A stretch of DNA of 58,604 nucleotides from contig NZ_JAJUWT010000038.1 of NCBI RefSeq assembly GCF_021390395.1, forward strand, positions 1 through 58,604, given 5' to 3'. Made by a program: the position numbers and the translations under genes. Numbering within the stretch: the stretch's first letter is position 1; the number at the start of each line of letters is the position of its first letter. Shown here one piece after another: positions 50,853 through 58,543 of this stretch. The notes beneath the pieces were generated by a model that made no database searches, was not told the origin of the DNA, and saw only the letters and a list, made by a program, of their open reading frames with translations. Source of the stretch: Saccharothrix sp. S26. GTDB taxonomy: Bacteria > Actinomycetota > Actinomycetes > Mycobacteriales > Pseudonocardiaceae.

Positions 50853-51983
50853 TCAGCCGCCGAGGCCCTCGACGCGCCGCCGGAGCAGTTCGGCGAGGCG
50901 TCCGGGCGACTGCGGCTGGGTCGTCTCCACGGGGCTGGGGGTGAAGCGGGCGGGTCCGCCGGCACGGGCGCGGCGGGCCGCCGCGGGGTCGAGCCGGAAC
51001 GCGGGCCGGTTGCCGGAGTGGCGTTGCCGCGAGCGCAGCCACGACAGCCGGTGGCGCGATTCGGCGTGGTGGTCGGTGATGGTCACCGCGGCGAGGTCGA
51101 ACGAGTGCAGCACGGCCCGGTTGAGCTCCACCACGGCGCGGTCGCGCCACAGGGAGCGCTCGGTGGAGGTGTCCAGGCCCAGCGCCTCGGCGACCGACCT
51201 GGCCGCGCCGTAGGCGTTCTCGTCGGCCAGGCTCCTGGCGCCGATCTCGGAGCCGACGAACCAGGAGTTGAACGGCGCGGCGGGGTAGGTGACGCCGCCG
51301 ATGGTCAGCCGCATGTTGGTGATCACGGGCACGGCGTGCCAGCGCAGGCCGAGCCGGCCGAACCAGGGCAGGTCGGGGTGCTCGAGCATCACCTCGTGCA
51401 CCACGTCCGGCGGCACGTCGAACAGCCGCACGCCCTCGTGCGCGGTCTCGACCACCAGCGGCAGCGGGTCGAAGCGGCCGGTCGGGTTCGGCGGCCGCCA
51501 CCCCATGCCCCGCACGGCGTCGGTGAACTCGCGGTAGCGGAGGTCGCCGCTGCCGTCGCCGTGGCCCGCGTACCGGACGAGCTGCTCGTTCCAGATGCAC
51601 GGCCCGGGCGCGCCCGGGGTGTCCGGCGCGAACACCGTGACCAGCGGGCGGATCTCGCCGCCGTTGGTGGCCAGGCGCAGGTGCTCGACGCACTCGGCGG
51701 CCACCGCGCCCGCGTTGCGGAACCCGCGCAGGTCGCGGACCTTGAGCCGGCGCCACGGCACGCCGCTGGTGCACCAGCCGGAGTCGCGCAGCGCGATCCG
51801 CGCGCCGTAGGCCAGCTCGTGGGTCGTGTGGCGGTAGGTGCCGGTCTCCGCGATCTCCTCCCGCACCTGGTGCAGGCGGGGACCGACGGGCCCGGCTTCG
51901 GGGTGGGCGATGTGGAACATGCGGAGGAAGCCCTCCGCCGCGTCCACGTCGAACGTTATCGGTTCGTTGTCTACTGCGGTCAC
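50853..51983 (-). CDS. Divergent nitric-oxide-synthase oxygenase-like protein
   Basis: 376 residues from GTG 51983 (a longer form from 52037 is possible). It aligns by eye along most of the bacterial NOS oxygenase domain: EEIAETGTYRHTTHELAYGA, ATNGGEIRPLVTVFAP, IWNEQLVRYAG, PVITNMRLTIGGVTYPAAPF, SWFVGSEIGARSLADENAYG, LWRDRAVVELNRAVLHSF, TITDHHAESR. The candidate heme-thiolate Cys (~71, RDSGWCTSG) and substrate-binding Glu (~246, SEIGAR) are kept. The Trp six residues before the Cys is Leu, and the W-x-W...PP...H-x-F end that forms the pterin/dimer region is replaced by an Arg/Pro-rich tail. Heme binding is likely; NO production is uncertain. TACGGT eight bases before GTG suggests a leaderless mRNA. 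Confidence 0.78.
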   Translation of the reverse strand: MTAVDNEPITFDVDAAEGFLRMFHIAHPEAGPVGPRLHQVREEIAETGTYRHTTHELAYGARIALRDSGWCTSGVPWRRLKVRDLRGFRNAGAVAAECVEHLRLATNGGEIRPLVTVFAPDTPGAPGPCIWNEQLVRYAGHGDGSGDLRYREFTDAVRGMGWRPPNPTGRFDPLPLVVETAHEGVRLFDVPPDVVHEVMLEHPDLPWFGRLGLRWHAVPVITNMRLTIGGVTYPAAPFNSWFVGSEIGARSLADENAYGAARSVAEALGLDTSTERSLWRDRAVVELNRAVLHSFDLAAVTITDHHAESRHRLSWLRSRQRHSGNRPAFRLDPAAARRARAGGPARFTPSPVETTQPQSPGRLAELLRRRVEGLGG

Positions 51984-52128
51984 GGGCGGTAACCGTAGTT
52001 GCGGAACGGTGTCACACGTCACTGCCAGACGGGGCACATCGGGTGATCGACAAATCGCACCCGATCCGGTGACGAATCCACGCGCAGTCGCCGCCTCGTC
52101 CCGTCGGACCGGCGACTTTATGCCACGG

Positions 52129-52839
52129 TCAGGTGAGTTCCACCCGCTCGAACATCAGGTCGTGGCTGATCCGGTCCTCCTCGACGGCCCGCTGCTCGAA
52201 CTTCGTCACCGGCCGCCACTGCGGGCGCGGCGCCCAGCCGTCGTGCCGGTTGCGCAGCAGCGGCTCGGCCGAGCACACCTCGAGCATCTGCTCGGCGTAC
52301 TCCTCCCAGTCCGTGGCGAGGTGCAGCACGCCGCCGGGCCGCAGGCGGGTCGCGACCAGGCGCACGAACTCCGGCTGCACGAGCCTGCGCTTGTGGTGCT
52401 TCTTCTTCGGCCACGGGTCGGGGAAGTAGATGCGGACCTCGGCCAGCGCGCCGGGTTCCACGTGCTCGGTGAGCAGGTCGACCGCGTCACCGCGCAGGAC
52501 CCGCAGGTTGGTCACGCCGAGCGCCTCGGCGCGCAGCAGCAGCTGCGCCAGGCCGGGCTTGTAGACCTCGACGGCCACGTAGTTGACGTCGGGCGCGGCG
52601 GCGACGAGCTGGGAGGTGGTCTCGCCCATGCCGGAGCCGATCTCGAGCACGACCGGCGCGGCGCGCCCGAACCACTCGTCGAAGCGCACGGGACCGGCCG
52701 GGAGCGCCTTGACCTCGTGGCCCAAGCGCTCCCAGTGGCGGTCCCATGCGCGCTGCTGCCCCACGGTCATCCGTTCGCCGCGTTGGACGTAGCTGACGAC
52801 GGATCGGTGGTGCGGCGGTCGCTGGTGGCTGGACGTCAC
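52129..52839 (-). CDS. trmB: tRNA (guanine-N7-)-methyltransferase
   Basis: 236 residues from GTG 52839. It makes m7G46 in tRNA using SAM. Motifs: VVSYVQRGERMTVGQQRAW, SAM loop VLEIGSGMGETTSQLVAAAP, IYFPDPWPKKKHHKRRLVQP (the conserved PDPWPKK active-site segment), LHLATDWEEYAEQM and the C-terminal TKFEQRAVEED. TAGGCT eight bases before the GTG suggests a leaderless transcript. The open frame further upstream is antisense to other genes and not coding. Confidence 0.95.
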   Translation of the reverse strand: MTSSHQRPPHHRSVVSYVQRGERMTVGQQRAWDRHWERLGHEVKALPAGPVRFDEWFGRAAPVVLEIGSGMGETTSQLVAAAPDVNYVAVEVYKPGLAQLLLRAEALGVTNLRVLRGDAVDLLTEHVEPGALAEVRIYFPDPWPKKKHHKRRLVQPEFVRLVATRLRPGGVLHLATDWEEYAEQMLEVCSAEPLLRNRHDGWAPRPQWRPVTKFEQRAVEEDRISHDLMFERVELT

Positions 52840-52862
52840 GGGCGTACAGCCTAGGTGGTGCG

Positions 52863-53459
52863 CTAGGCGATGTTCTCCAGGTCCTCGATCTGCTCGCGCA
52901 GCTCGGCGGGGGTGAACTCGATGGGTTGGCGCTGACCGGGGCCCCGGTGCGCGGGGAGCAGGTCCACGAAACCGGGGTGCCGGTCGGTGAACTGCACGGT
53001 GGTCGGCTCGGCGGGGCCGTACACGCCGCTCTCGGACGGCACGAACTCCCAGTAGCCGACCTCGCCCTCGGTCGTCCAGGGGACGAACACCCAACCCGGT
53101 CGGCTGCCCAGCAACCGGGTCACCTCGTCCTCCAGGTCGAACGCCGCCGCGCGCGAGGCGATCCGGCCCCGGTCCAAGGCCCTGAGCCACCACGGTGCGG
53201 GTGCGTCCGGGCCTACCGCGCGGAACATGGCGAGCACTTGCTGTTCGTCGGCCTTGTGGATCCAGGCCCGACGCGTCTGCGCGGGTGAGTCGGCGACACC
53301 GACCACCCCCGCGGCCTCGATCGCGTGCGACCATTCCAACGCCAACGTCGGTTCGACGCGAAGGGCGTGGTCGCGTTGACTGGGCAGCACCCTGGCGGGC
53401 GGCTCCTGGGGCCCGGCAGCCGAGTGGTCGGCGTTCAGGTCCGGATCAAGCACCGTCAC
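52863..53459 (-). CDS. Unrecognised acidic soluble protein
   Basis: 198 residues from GTG 53459, seven bases after GGAGG. There is no signal or membrane helix. Distinctive parts: LALEWSHAIEAAGVVGVADS, RRAWIHKADEQQVLAMFRAV, WWLRALDRGRIASRAAAFDL, GWVFVPWTTEGEVGYWEFVP and a C-terminal helix ELREQIEDLENIA. It is divergent from a mycosin gene across a 230-bp A/T-richer gap, so a link with type VII secretion is possible but unproven. I do not recognise the family. Confidence 0.68.
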   Translation of the reverse strand: MTVLDPDLNADHSAAGPQEPPARVLPSQRDHALRVEPTLALEWSHAIEAAGVVGVADSPAQTRRAWIHKADEQQVLAMFRAVGPDAPAPWWLRALDRGRIASRAAAFDLEDEVTRLLGSRPGWVFVPWTTEGEVGYWEFVPSESGVYGPAEPTTVQFTDRHPGFVDLLPAHRGPGQRQPIEFTPAELREQIEDLENIA

Positions 53460-53689
53460 GGGTTCACCTCCGGGGGGTTCCTTGACGGGGGGTATCCGAA
53501 TTCGCGTGCGGGCAGGCGCCTGCCTCACGATTCGTACTCTCCATCTGACCCGGTTCAGATGCGCTTGTCATGGGGCTGTGCCGGAGTTCACGACGACTTA
53601 ACGAATGGCTTACTCCGGTTGCCCGAATTCAGAACTGTGAAACATGATTGACATGGAATATCTGTGATCCCGAGCACAGGGGGAATTGG

Positions 53690-54895
53690 GTGACGGGGAG
53701 AGCGGTGGTCGCCGCCGTCCTGATCGCTTTGGCGGCGCCGGGCGTGGCCCGCGCGCAGACGATCGAGGAGCAGCAGTGGCACCTGGCCGCCTTGGGGGTC
53801 CACGCCGCGCACGCCACGACCCGCGGTGACGGGGTGGTCGTCGCGGTGGTCGACTCGGGCGTGGACGACACCCGGCCGGACCTCACCGGTGCGCTCCTGC
53901 CGGGAGCCGGGTTCGGCTCGGCCGCCGGCACCGACGGCACGGAGGACAACGACGGCCACGGCACCGCGATGGCGACGCTGATCGCCGGCCGCGCGGTGGA
54001 CGGCGGCGCGCTGGGCGTGGCGCCGGGCGCGATGATCCTGCCGGTCTCGGTCGGCGCGGACGGCGACAAGTTCACCACCGCGTCCGTCGCCGAGGGCGTG
54101 ACCTGGGCCGTCGACCACGGCGCGGACGTGGTCAACCTGTCCCTGACCTCGCTGGCCACCCTCACGCCGGACTTGCTGCGGGCGGTCAACTACGCGTTCG
54201 ACCACGACGCCGTGGTGGTCGCCGGCACGGGCAACGACGGCGACGAGCACGTGGGCGCGCCCGCCAACATCAAGGGCGTCATCGCGGTCTCGGGCACGGT
54301 CGAGGGCAACGGGCCGTGGCCGGAGTCCAACACCGGCCCGGAGACCGTGCTGGCCGCGCCCGCGAAGCGGATCGTCACCGCCGTGCCGCTGAAGGTGGTG
54401 GACACCGGCTACGCCGAGGTGGACGGCACGAGCGCGGCGACCGCGCTGGTCAGCGGCGTGGCGGCGCTGGTGCGCGCCCGCTACCCCGACCTGGACGCGG
54501 GCAACGTGGTGAACCGGCTCATCACCACCGCGACCGACCTGCTGGAGCCCGGCCGCGACAACGTGACCGGGTTCGGCCAGGTCGACCCGGTCGCGGCGCT
54601 GACCGCGGACGTGCCGCGGGTGGAGCGCAACCCGCTCGCGCCGCCGCCGCGCACGTCCTCGACCGAACCGCCGCCGACCTCGCCGTCGACCGAGGGCCTG
54701 GCCGTGCCGGCGCCCGGCGCGGACGGCGGCACGAGGCTGCTGGTGGCGTTCGGCGGGTTGACCGCGGTCGGTGCCGTGGTGGCGGTGGTGAGCGTGCTGC
54801 TGGCCCGGCGAAGTCGAATCCGGCGCGTCCCGGTGCCGGTCGTCACGGAAATCCCGCCGCCGTCCGACGACTTCTGGCGGGGCGATCGGCGCTGA
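53690..54895 (+). CDS. Mycosin-type membrane-anchored subtilisin protease
   Basis: 401 residues from GTG 53690. It has a signal peptide (VVAAVLIALAAPGVARA), then a short pro-like start (EEQQWHLAALGVHAAHA). The S8 catalytic triad is Asp ~55 (VVDSGVD), His ~90 (NDGHGTAMA) and Ser ~248 (DGTSAATALVSG), with the oxyanion Asn in GTGND. A Pro/Ser/Thr linker leads to one membrane helix (GGLTAVGAVVAVVSVLLA) and a basic cytoplasmic tail. Mycosins belong to type VII secretion systems, but no esx, ecc or PE/PPE gene is in the window. A TTGACA (53648-53653) lies upstream. Confidence 0.9.
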   Translation: MTGRAVVAAVLIALAAPGVARAQTIEEQQWHLAALGVHAAHATTRGDGVVVAVVDSGVDDTRPDLTGALLPGAGFGSAAGTDGTEDNDGHGTAMATLIAGRAVDGGALGVAPGAMILPVSVGADGDKFTTASVAEGVTWAVDHGADVVNLSLTSLATLTPDLLRAVNYAFDHDAVVVAGTGNDGDEHVGAPANIKGVIAVSGTVEGNGPWPESNTGPETVLAAPAKRIVTAVPLKVVDTGYAEVDGTSAATALVSGVAALVRARYPDLDAGNVVNRLITTATDLLEPGRDNVTGFGQVDPVAALTADVPRVERNPLAPPPRTSSTEPPPTSPSTEGLAVPAPGADGGTRLLVAFGGLTAVGAVVAVVSVLLARRSRIRRVPVPVVTEIPPPSDDFWRGDRR

Positions 54896-54945
54896 CCACC
54901 GCGCGGTCGCCGAATCCCTTTCCCGGCGATCGCGCGGACCACCGG

Positions 54946-55854
54946 TCAGTCGGCCGCGTGGTATTCCACGGATTCCTTCGTGAGTTGCATGAAGGCTTCC
55001 TCCAGGGAACCGAGTTGCGGGCTCAACTCGTGCAACGTGATGCCGTTCGAGGCGGCCAGCTCGCCGATGAACGCGGGTTGGACCCCGTGCACCACGAGCG
55101 CGCCGTCGGGCGTCGCGGCCTCGGCGACCCGGGCGCGGCCGTCCAGCAGCTCGCGCAGCCGGTCCAGGTGCGGCGAGCGGACCCGCACGGTGTCCTCGGT
55201 GGCGTCGGCGATGAACTGCTCGGTGCTGGTCTGCGCGATGAGCTTGCCGCGCCCGATCACGATCAGGTCCTGCGCGGTCTGGGCCATCTCCGACAGCAGG
55301 TGGCTCGACACGAACACGGTGCGGCCCTCGGCGGCGAGCCGGTGCATGAACTGGCGGATCCAGAGGATGCCCTCGGGGTCCAGGCCGTTGACCGGCTCGT
55401 CGAACAGCAGCACCTCGGGGTCGCCCAGCAACGCGCCCGCGATGCCCAGGCGCTGCGACATGCCCAGGGAGAACCCGCCCGCGCGGCGCTTGGCGACCTG
55501 GGTGAGGCCCACCATGTCCAGCACCTCGTCCACGCGCGCGGCCGGGATCCGGTTCGACCGGGCCAGCCACAGCAGGTGCGCGCGGGCCGAGCGGTTCGGG
55601 TGCACCCACTTGGCGTCCAGCAGCGCCCCGACCACGCGCAGCGGCTCGCGCAGCGACCGGTAGTCGCGGCCCTTCACGGTGACCCGGCCGCCGGAGGGGT
55701 TGTCCAGGCCGAGGATCATCCGCATGGTGGTGGACTTGCCCGCGCCGTTGGGGCCGAGGAAGCCGGTGACCCGGCCCGGCTCCACCCGGAACGACAGGTC
55801 GTCCACGGCCACGGTCTTGCCGTAGTGCTTGGTGAGGCCGGTCGCTTCGATCAT
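54946..55854 (-). CDS. ABC transporter ATP-binding protein (copy B)
   Basis: 302 residues. Walker A GFLGPNGAGKSTT, Q-loop region, signature FSLGMSQRLGIAGALLG, Walker B VLLFDEPVNGLDPEG, switch His in VSSHLL. The C-terminal ~80-residue extension is typical of ABC-2 ATPases with an EAFMQLT end. It is nearly a copy of the ATPase at 56765. It is separated from the permease by a terminator and has its own leader (GGGAGA before ATG), so it can be expressed alone. Confidence 0.93.
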   Translation of the reverse strand: MIEATGLTKHYGKTVAVDDLSFRVEPGRVTGFLGPNGAGKSTTMRMILGLDNPSGGRVTVKGRDYRSLREPLRVVGALLDAKWVHPNRSARAHLLWLARSNRIPAARVDEVLDMVGLTQVAKRRAGGFSLGMSQRLGIAGALLGDPEVLLFDEPVNGLDPEGILWIRQFMHRLAAEGRTVFVSSHLLSEMAQTAQDLIVIGRGKLIAQTSTEQFIADATEDTVRVRSPHLDRLRELLDGRARVAEAATPDGALVVHGVQPAFIGELAASNGITLHELSPQLGSLEEAFMQLTKESVEYHAAD

Positions 55855-55901
55855 GACATCTCCCGTCCGATCTAACGCTTGTGGCGAAACCTAGAGCAGA
55901 A

Positions 55902-55936
55902 GAGCTCGGGCCACCCCCCGAAGGTGACCCGAGCTC
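55902..55936 (-). terminator. Terminator after the ABC permease
   Basis: GAGCTCGGGCCACC (55902-55915) pairs with GGTGACCCGAGCTC (55923-55936) with one wobble. On the minus strand a T-rich stretch follows. It lies between the permease and the second ATPase gene. Confidence 0.83.
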
Positions 55937-55996
55937 CCCCTTTCCCCCGGCTGCCCGCGGGCCGGCGCCCGAACGCCGATCCGCTGCGGCTCCCCG

Positions 55997-56758
55997 TTAC
56001 GCGTCCCGCCGCTTCACCACGACGAGGGAGACGATGTAGATCACCAGCGCGATCCCGGCGAAGTACCCGAACGAGCCCCACGGGCTCAGCTCGCCGATCG
56101 CGGGCGGCCCCGCGCCGTTCGGGATGGCGCTCGGGTCCGGGTCGCCGAAGATGAACTTGCTGGCCACGGTGAACGGCATCCACTTCTGGATGTCGTCGCC
56201 GATGTTCGGGATGAACCCGACCACGCTCTCCACCACCAGCGCGAACACCAGGATGATCGACACCGCGCCCGCGGTCTGCCGCACCAGCGCGCCGACGCCC
56301 AGGGCCAGCAGCGCGCCCGCGGCGTACACCAGGCCGACGCCCGCGACGTGCCGCCAGTCGTTGGCGGTGGTCAGCGCCAGGTCCGAGTTGTCCTCGGCGA
56401 GCACCCAGCTCAGGCCCCACGACCCGAACGCCGAGGCCAGGCCCACCAGGCCGGACAGCAGCACCACGACGACCGCCTTGGCGACCATCGGCGAGATGCG
56501 GTCCGGCACGGCCTGGAACGTCGACTTGATCGTGCCGAAGCGGTACTCGGTGGTGACCGCGAGCGCGGCCATCACCATGACCACGTAGAGCCCGAACGTG
56601 TGGGTGAACACCGCGCCCAGCACGGGCATCGGCGAGTCGGTCCAGTTCGCCGCGATGATCGCGGTGATGCCGACGGTCAACCCGAGCGCCAGCAGCATGC
56701 ACCACCAGGGCGAGCGGGTGGAGAAGAGCTTGATCCGTTCAACGGCGAGCAGAGTCAT
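55997..56758 (-). CDS. ABC-2 type permease
   Basis: 253 residues, six predicted membrane helices (WWCMLLALGLTVGITAIIA, GLYVVMVMAALAVTTEYRFG, AVVVVLLSGLVGLASAFGSW, AGVGLVYAAGALLALGVGAL, VSIILVFALVVESVVGFI, FAGIALVIYIVSLVVV). The TEYRFGTIKST segment between helices 2 and 3 is typical of ABC-2 permeases. It follows ATPase copy A by 6 bp, so A and the permease form the transporter operon. The cargo is unknown; related systems export peptides or drugs. Confidence 0.88.
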   Translation of the reverse strand: MTLLAVERIKLFSTRSPWWCMLLALGLTVGITAIIAANWTDSPMPVLGAVFTHTFGLYVVMVMAALAVTTEYRFGTIKSTFQAVPDRISPMVAKAVVVVLLSGLVGLASAFGSWGLSWVLAEDNSDLALTTANDWRHVAGVGLVYAAGALLALGVGALVRQTAGAVSIILVFALVVESVVGFIPNIGDDIQKWMPFTVASKFIFGDPDPSAIPNGAGPPAIGELSPWGSFGYFAGIALVIYIVSLVVVKRRDA

Positions 56759-56764
56759 CGGTGG

Positions 56765-57685
56765 TCACTTCCCCGTCTCGGCGAGTTCGGCGTGGTACTC
56801 GACGGAATCGCCGGTGAGCTGCATGAATGCCTGTTCGAGCGAACCGCGTTGAGGGCTCAGCTCGTGCAGCACCACGCCGCTGGCCGCCGCGATGTCCCCG
56901 ATCTCGTCGCTTTGCGCACCCGACACGGTGAGCGAACCGTCGGTGTCCTCACGGACGGTGAAGCCCTTGTCGACGAGCATCGCGCCCAGCTTGTCCGCGT
57001 GGGGGCTGCGCACCCGCACGGTGTTCTCGGTGGAGCGCTCCACGAACTCGGTGGTGCTGGACTGCGAGATGAGCTTGCCGCGGCCGATGACCACGAGGTC
57101 CTGCGCGGTGAGCGCCATCTCCGACAGCAGGTGGCTCGACACCAGCACGGTGCGGCCCTCGGCGGCCAGGCCCTGCATGAACTGGCGGATCCAGAGGATG
57201 CCCTCGGGGTCCAGGCCGTTGACCGGCTCGTCGAACAGCAACACCTTCGGGTCGCCGAGCAGCGCGCCCGCGATGCCCAGGCGCTGGGACATGCCCAGGG
57301 AGAACCCACCGGCGCGGCGCTTGGCGACCTTGGTCAGGCCGACCATGTCCAGCACCTCGTCCACCCGGCGGTCGGGCAGGCCGTTGGACTTGGCCAGCCA
57401 CTGCAGGTGGGCCTGGGCCGAGCGGTTCGGGTGCACCCACTTGGCGTCGAGCAGCGCCCCGACCGTCCGCAGCGGTCGGTCCAGCCGCGCGTACGGCTTG
57501 CCGTCGATCAGCACCTGACCCGAGGTCGGCCGGTCGAGGCCGAGGATCATGCGCATGGTGGTGGACTTGCCCGCGCCGTTCGGGCCGAGGAACCCGGTCA
57601 CCCGACCGGGTTCGACGGTGAAGGACAGGTTGTCCACCGCCACCGTCTTCCCGTAGCGCTTGGTGAGGCCGACAGCCTCGATCAT
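56765..57685 (-). CDS. ABC transporter ATP-binding protein (copy A)
   Basis: 306 residues from ATG 57685 (GGGGAGAAA upstream). It has the same motifs as copy B, with very high identity over the nucleotide-binding domain (e.g. LGLD, GALLDAKWVHPNRSA, FDEPVNGLDPEGILWIRQFM) and divergence in the last ~90 residues (KLGAMLVDKGFTVREDTDGS). It is the first gene of the operon with the permease. The pattern indicates a tandem duplication in which only the ATPase was kept twice or was copied. Confidence 0.94.
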   Translation of the reverse strand: MIEAVGLTKRYGKTVAVDNLSFTVEPGRVTGFLGPNGAGKSTTMRMILGLDRPTSGQVLIDGKPYARLDRPLRTVGALLDAKWVHPNRSAQAHLQWLAKSNGLPDRRVDEVLDMVGLTKVAKRRAGGFSLGMSQRLGIAGALLGDPKVLLFDEPVNGLDPEGILWIRQFMQGLAAEGRTVLVSSHLLSEMALTAQDLVVIGRGKLISQSSTTEFVERSTENTVRVRSPHADKLGAMLVDKGFTVREDTDGSLTVSGAQSDEIGDIAAASGVVLHELSPQRGSLEQAFMQLTGDSVEYHAELAETGK

Positions 57686-57900
57686 GGTTTCTCCCCTGGT
57701 GTGACACATCCCCCGGACCAGGTTGAACCTTGCCCGGTCCACCGGGTCCCGCGCATCGGTCTGTAGTTGATTCGTCCGTGCGACTTCCGTCTTATCGTCC
57801 CCGCTACCTCGGTTGTAGTAATCCGTGTTCACCCTGAGTTGTCCCCTAGGCGGTCACCGGGTCGATCTCAGGGACGGGGGTGGCTCTACGGTGTGCGGTC

Positions 57901-58335
57901 ATGGTCAACACCAACGCAGCCAACGGCTGGTGGCGCGAGCTCGTGACCGCCGCGCCGGCCCGGACCGGCAAGTTAGCGATCGTCCGCGCGGACGGGTCGC
58001 CGCACGTCACGCCCGTGTGGCTGGACCTGGACGGCGACACGATCGTGTTCACGACGAACATGGGGACGGTCAAGGGGAAGGCGATCGCGCGCGACGGGCG
58101 GGTGTCGATCTGCCTGGACGACGAGCGCCCGCCCTTCGCCTACGTCACCGTCACCGGCCGCGCCGAGATCGACCGGGACCTCGGCCAGGTGCGGCACTGG
58201 ATGGGCCGCATCGCCGCCCGCTACCTGGGCGAGGAGCGGGGACAGGCGTTCGCCGACCGCTACTGCGGCCCGGGCGAGGCCGTCGTCCACATCCGCGACG
58301 CCAAGGTCACCGCCCACCGCAACATCACCGCCTGA
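57901..58335 (+). CDS. PPOX-class F420-dependent oxidoreductase
   Basis: 144 residues, split-barrel flavin/F420-binding fold: TGKLAIVRADGSPHVTPVWL, FTTNMGTVKGKAIARDGRVS, LDDERPPFAYVTVTGRAEID. This is the Rv0121/Rv1155-like group of F420-using reductases. ATG 57901 is eight bases after TACGGT (57887-57892) with no ribosome-binding site, so the transcript is probably leaderless. It is followed within 3 bp by the second copy of the dispersed repeat. Confidence 0.85.
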   Translation: MVNTNAANGWWRELVTAAPARTGKLAIVRADGSPHVTPVWLDLDGDTIVFTTNMGTVKGKAIARDGRVSICLDDERPPFAYVTVTGRAEIDRDLGQVRHWMGRIAARYLGEERGQAFADRYCGPGEAVVHIRDAKVTAHRNITA

Positions 58336-58337
58336 CC

Positions 58338-58418
58338 CGCGAGAGTCCTACCTCCAACACCCGCGTGTCCTACGTCCAGAACGCGCGTGTCCTACGTTCA
58401 GAACCCCCGAGTTCAACG
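58338..58418. repeat. Second copy of the composite repeat (one arm)
   Basis: Three tandem units with 22-bp period, each containing G(A/T)GTCCTAC: CGCGAGAGTCCTACC at 58338, CGCGTGTCCTACGTCC at 58362 and CGCGTGTCCTACGTTC at 58384. They are followed by CCCCCGAGTTCAACG (58404-58418), the same closing motif as at 46260. No inverted right arm follows; instead there is an unrelated hairpin and then the IS982-like element. Confidence 0.85.
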
Positions 58419-58426
58419 CTCGGAAC

Positions 58427-58461
58427 GGCCGGCTGGGCGCGATCACGTGCCCAGCCCGGCC
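58427..58461. terminator. Hairpin after the repeat array
   Basis: GGCCGGCTGGGC (58427-58438) pairs with GCCCAGCCCGGCC (58449-58461) with one bulged C. It probably terminates the transcript of the preceding oxidoreductase gene. Confidence 0.7.
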
Positions 58462-58543
58462 ACCGCGCGACCGGCGTCTAGATGATTGATTCCAAGGGTT
58501 AGGACGCCTGGAGACGTGGGGCGAGGGTGTCGATGTACGGGTT

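Noticed and set aside
52129..53334. 401-residue version of TrmB
   Set aside because: The upstream extension is antisense to the neighbouring gene's coding frame and unlike any TrmB; GTG 52839 has a leaderless promoter and a family-like N-terminus.
53648..53653. TTGACA as a confirmed -35 box for the mycosin gene
   Set aside because: No convincing -10 element lies 16-19 bp downstream, so only the A/T-rich character is noted.
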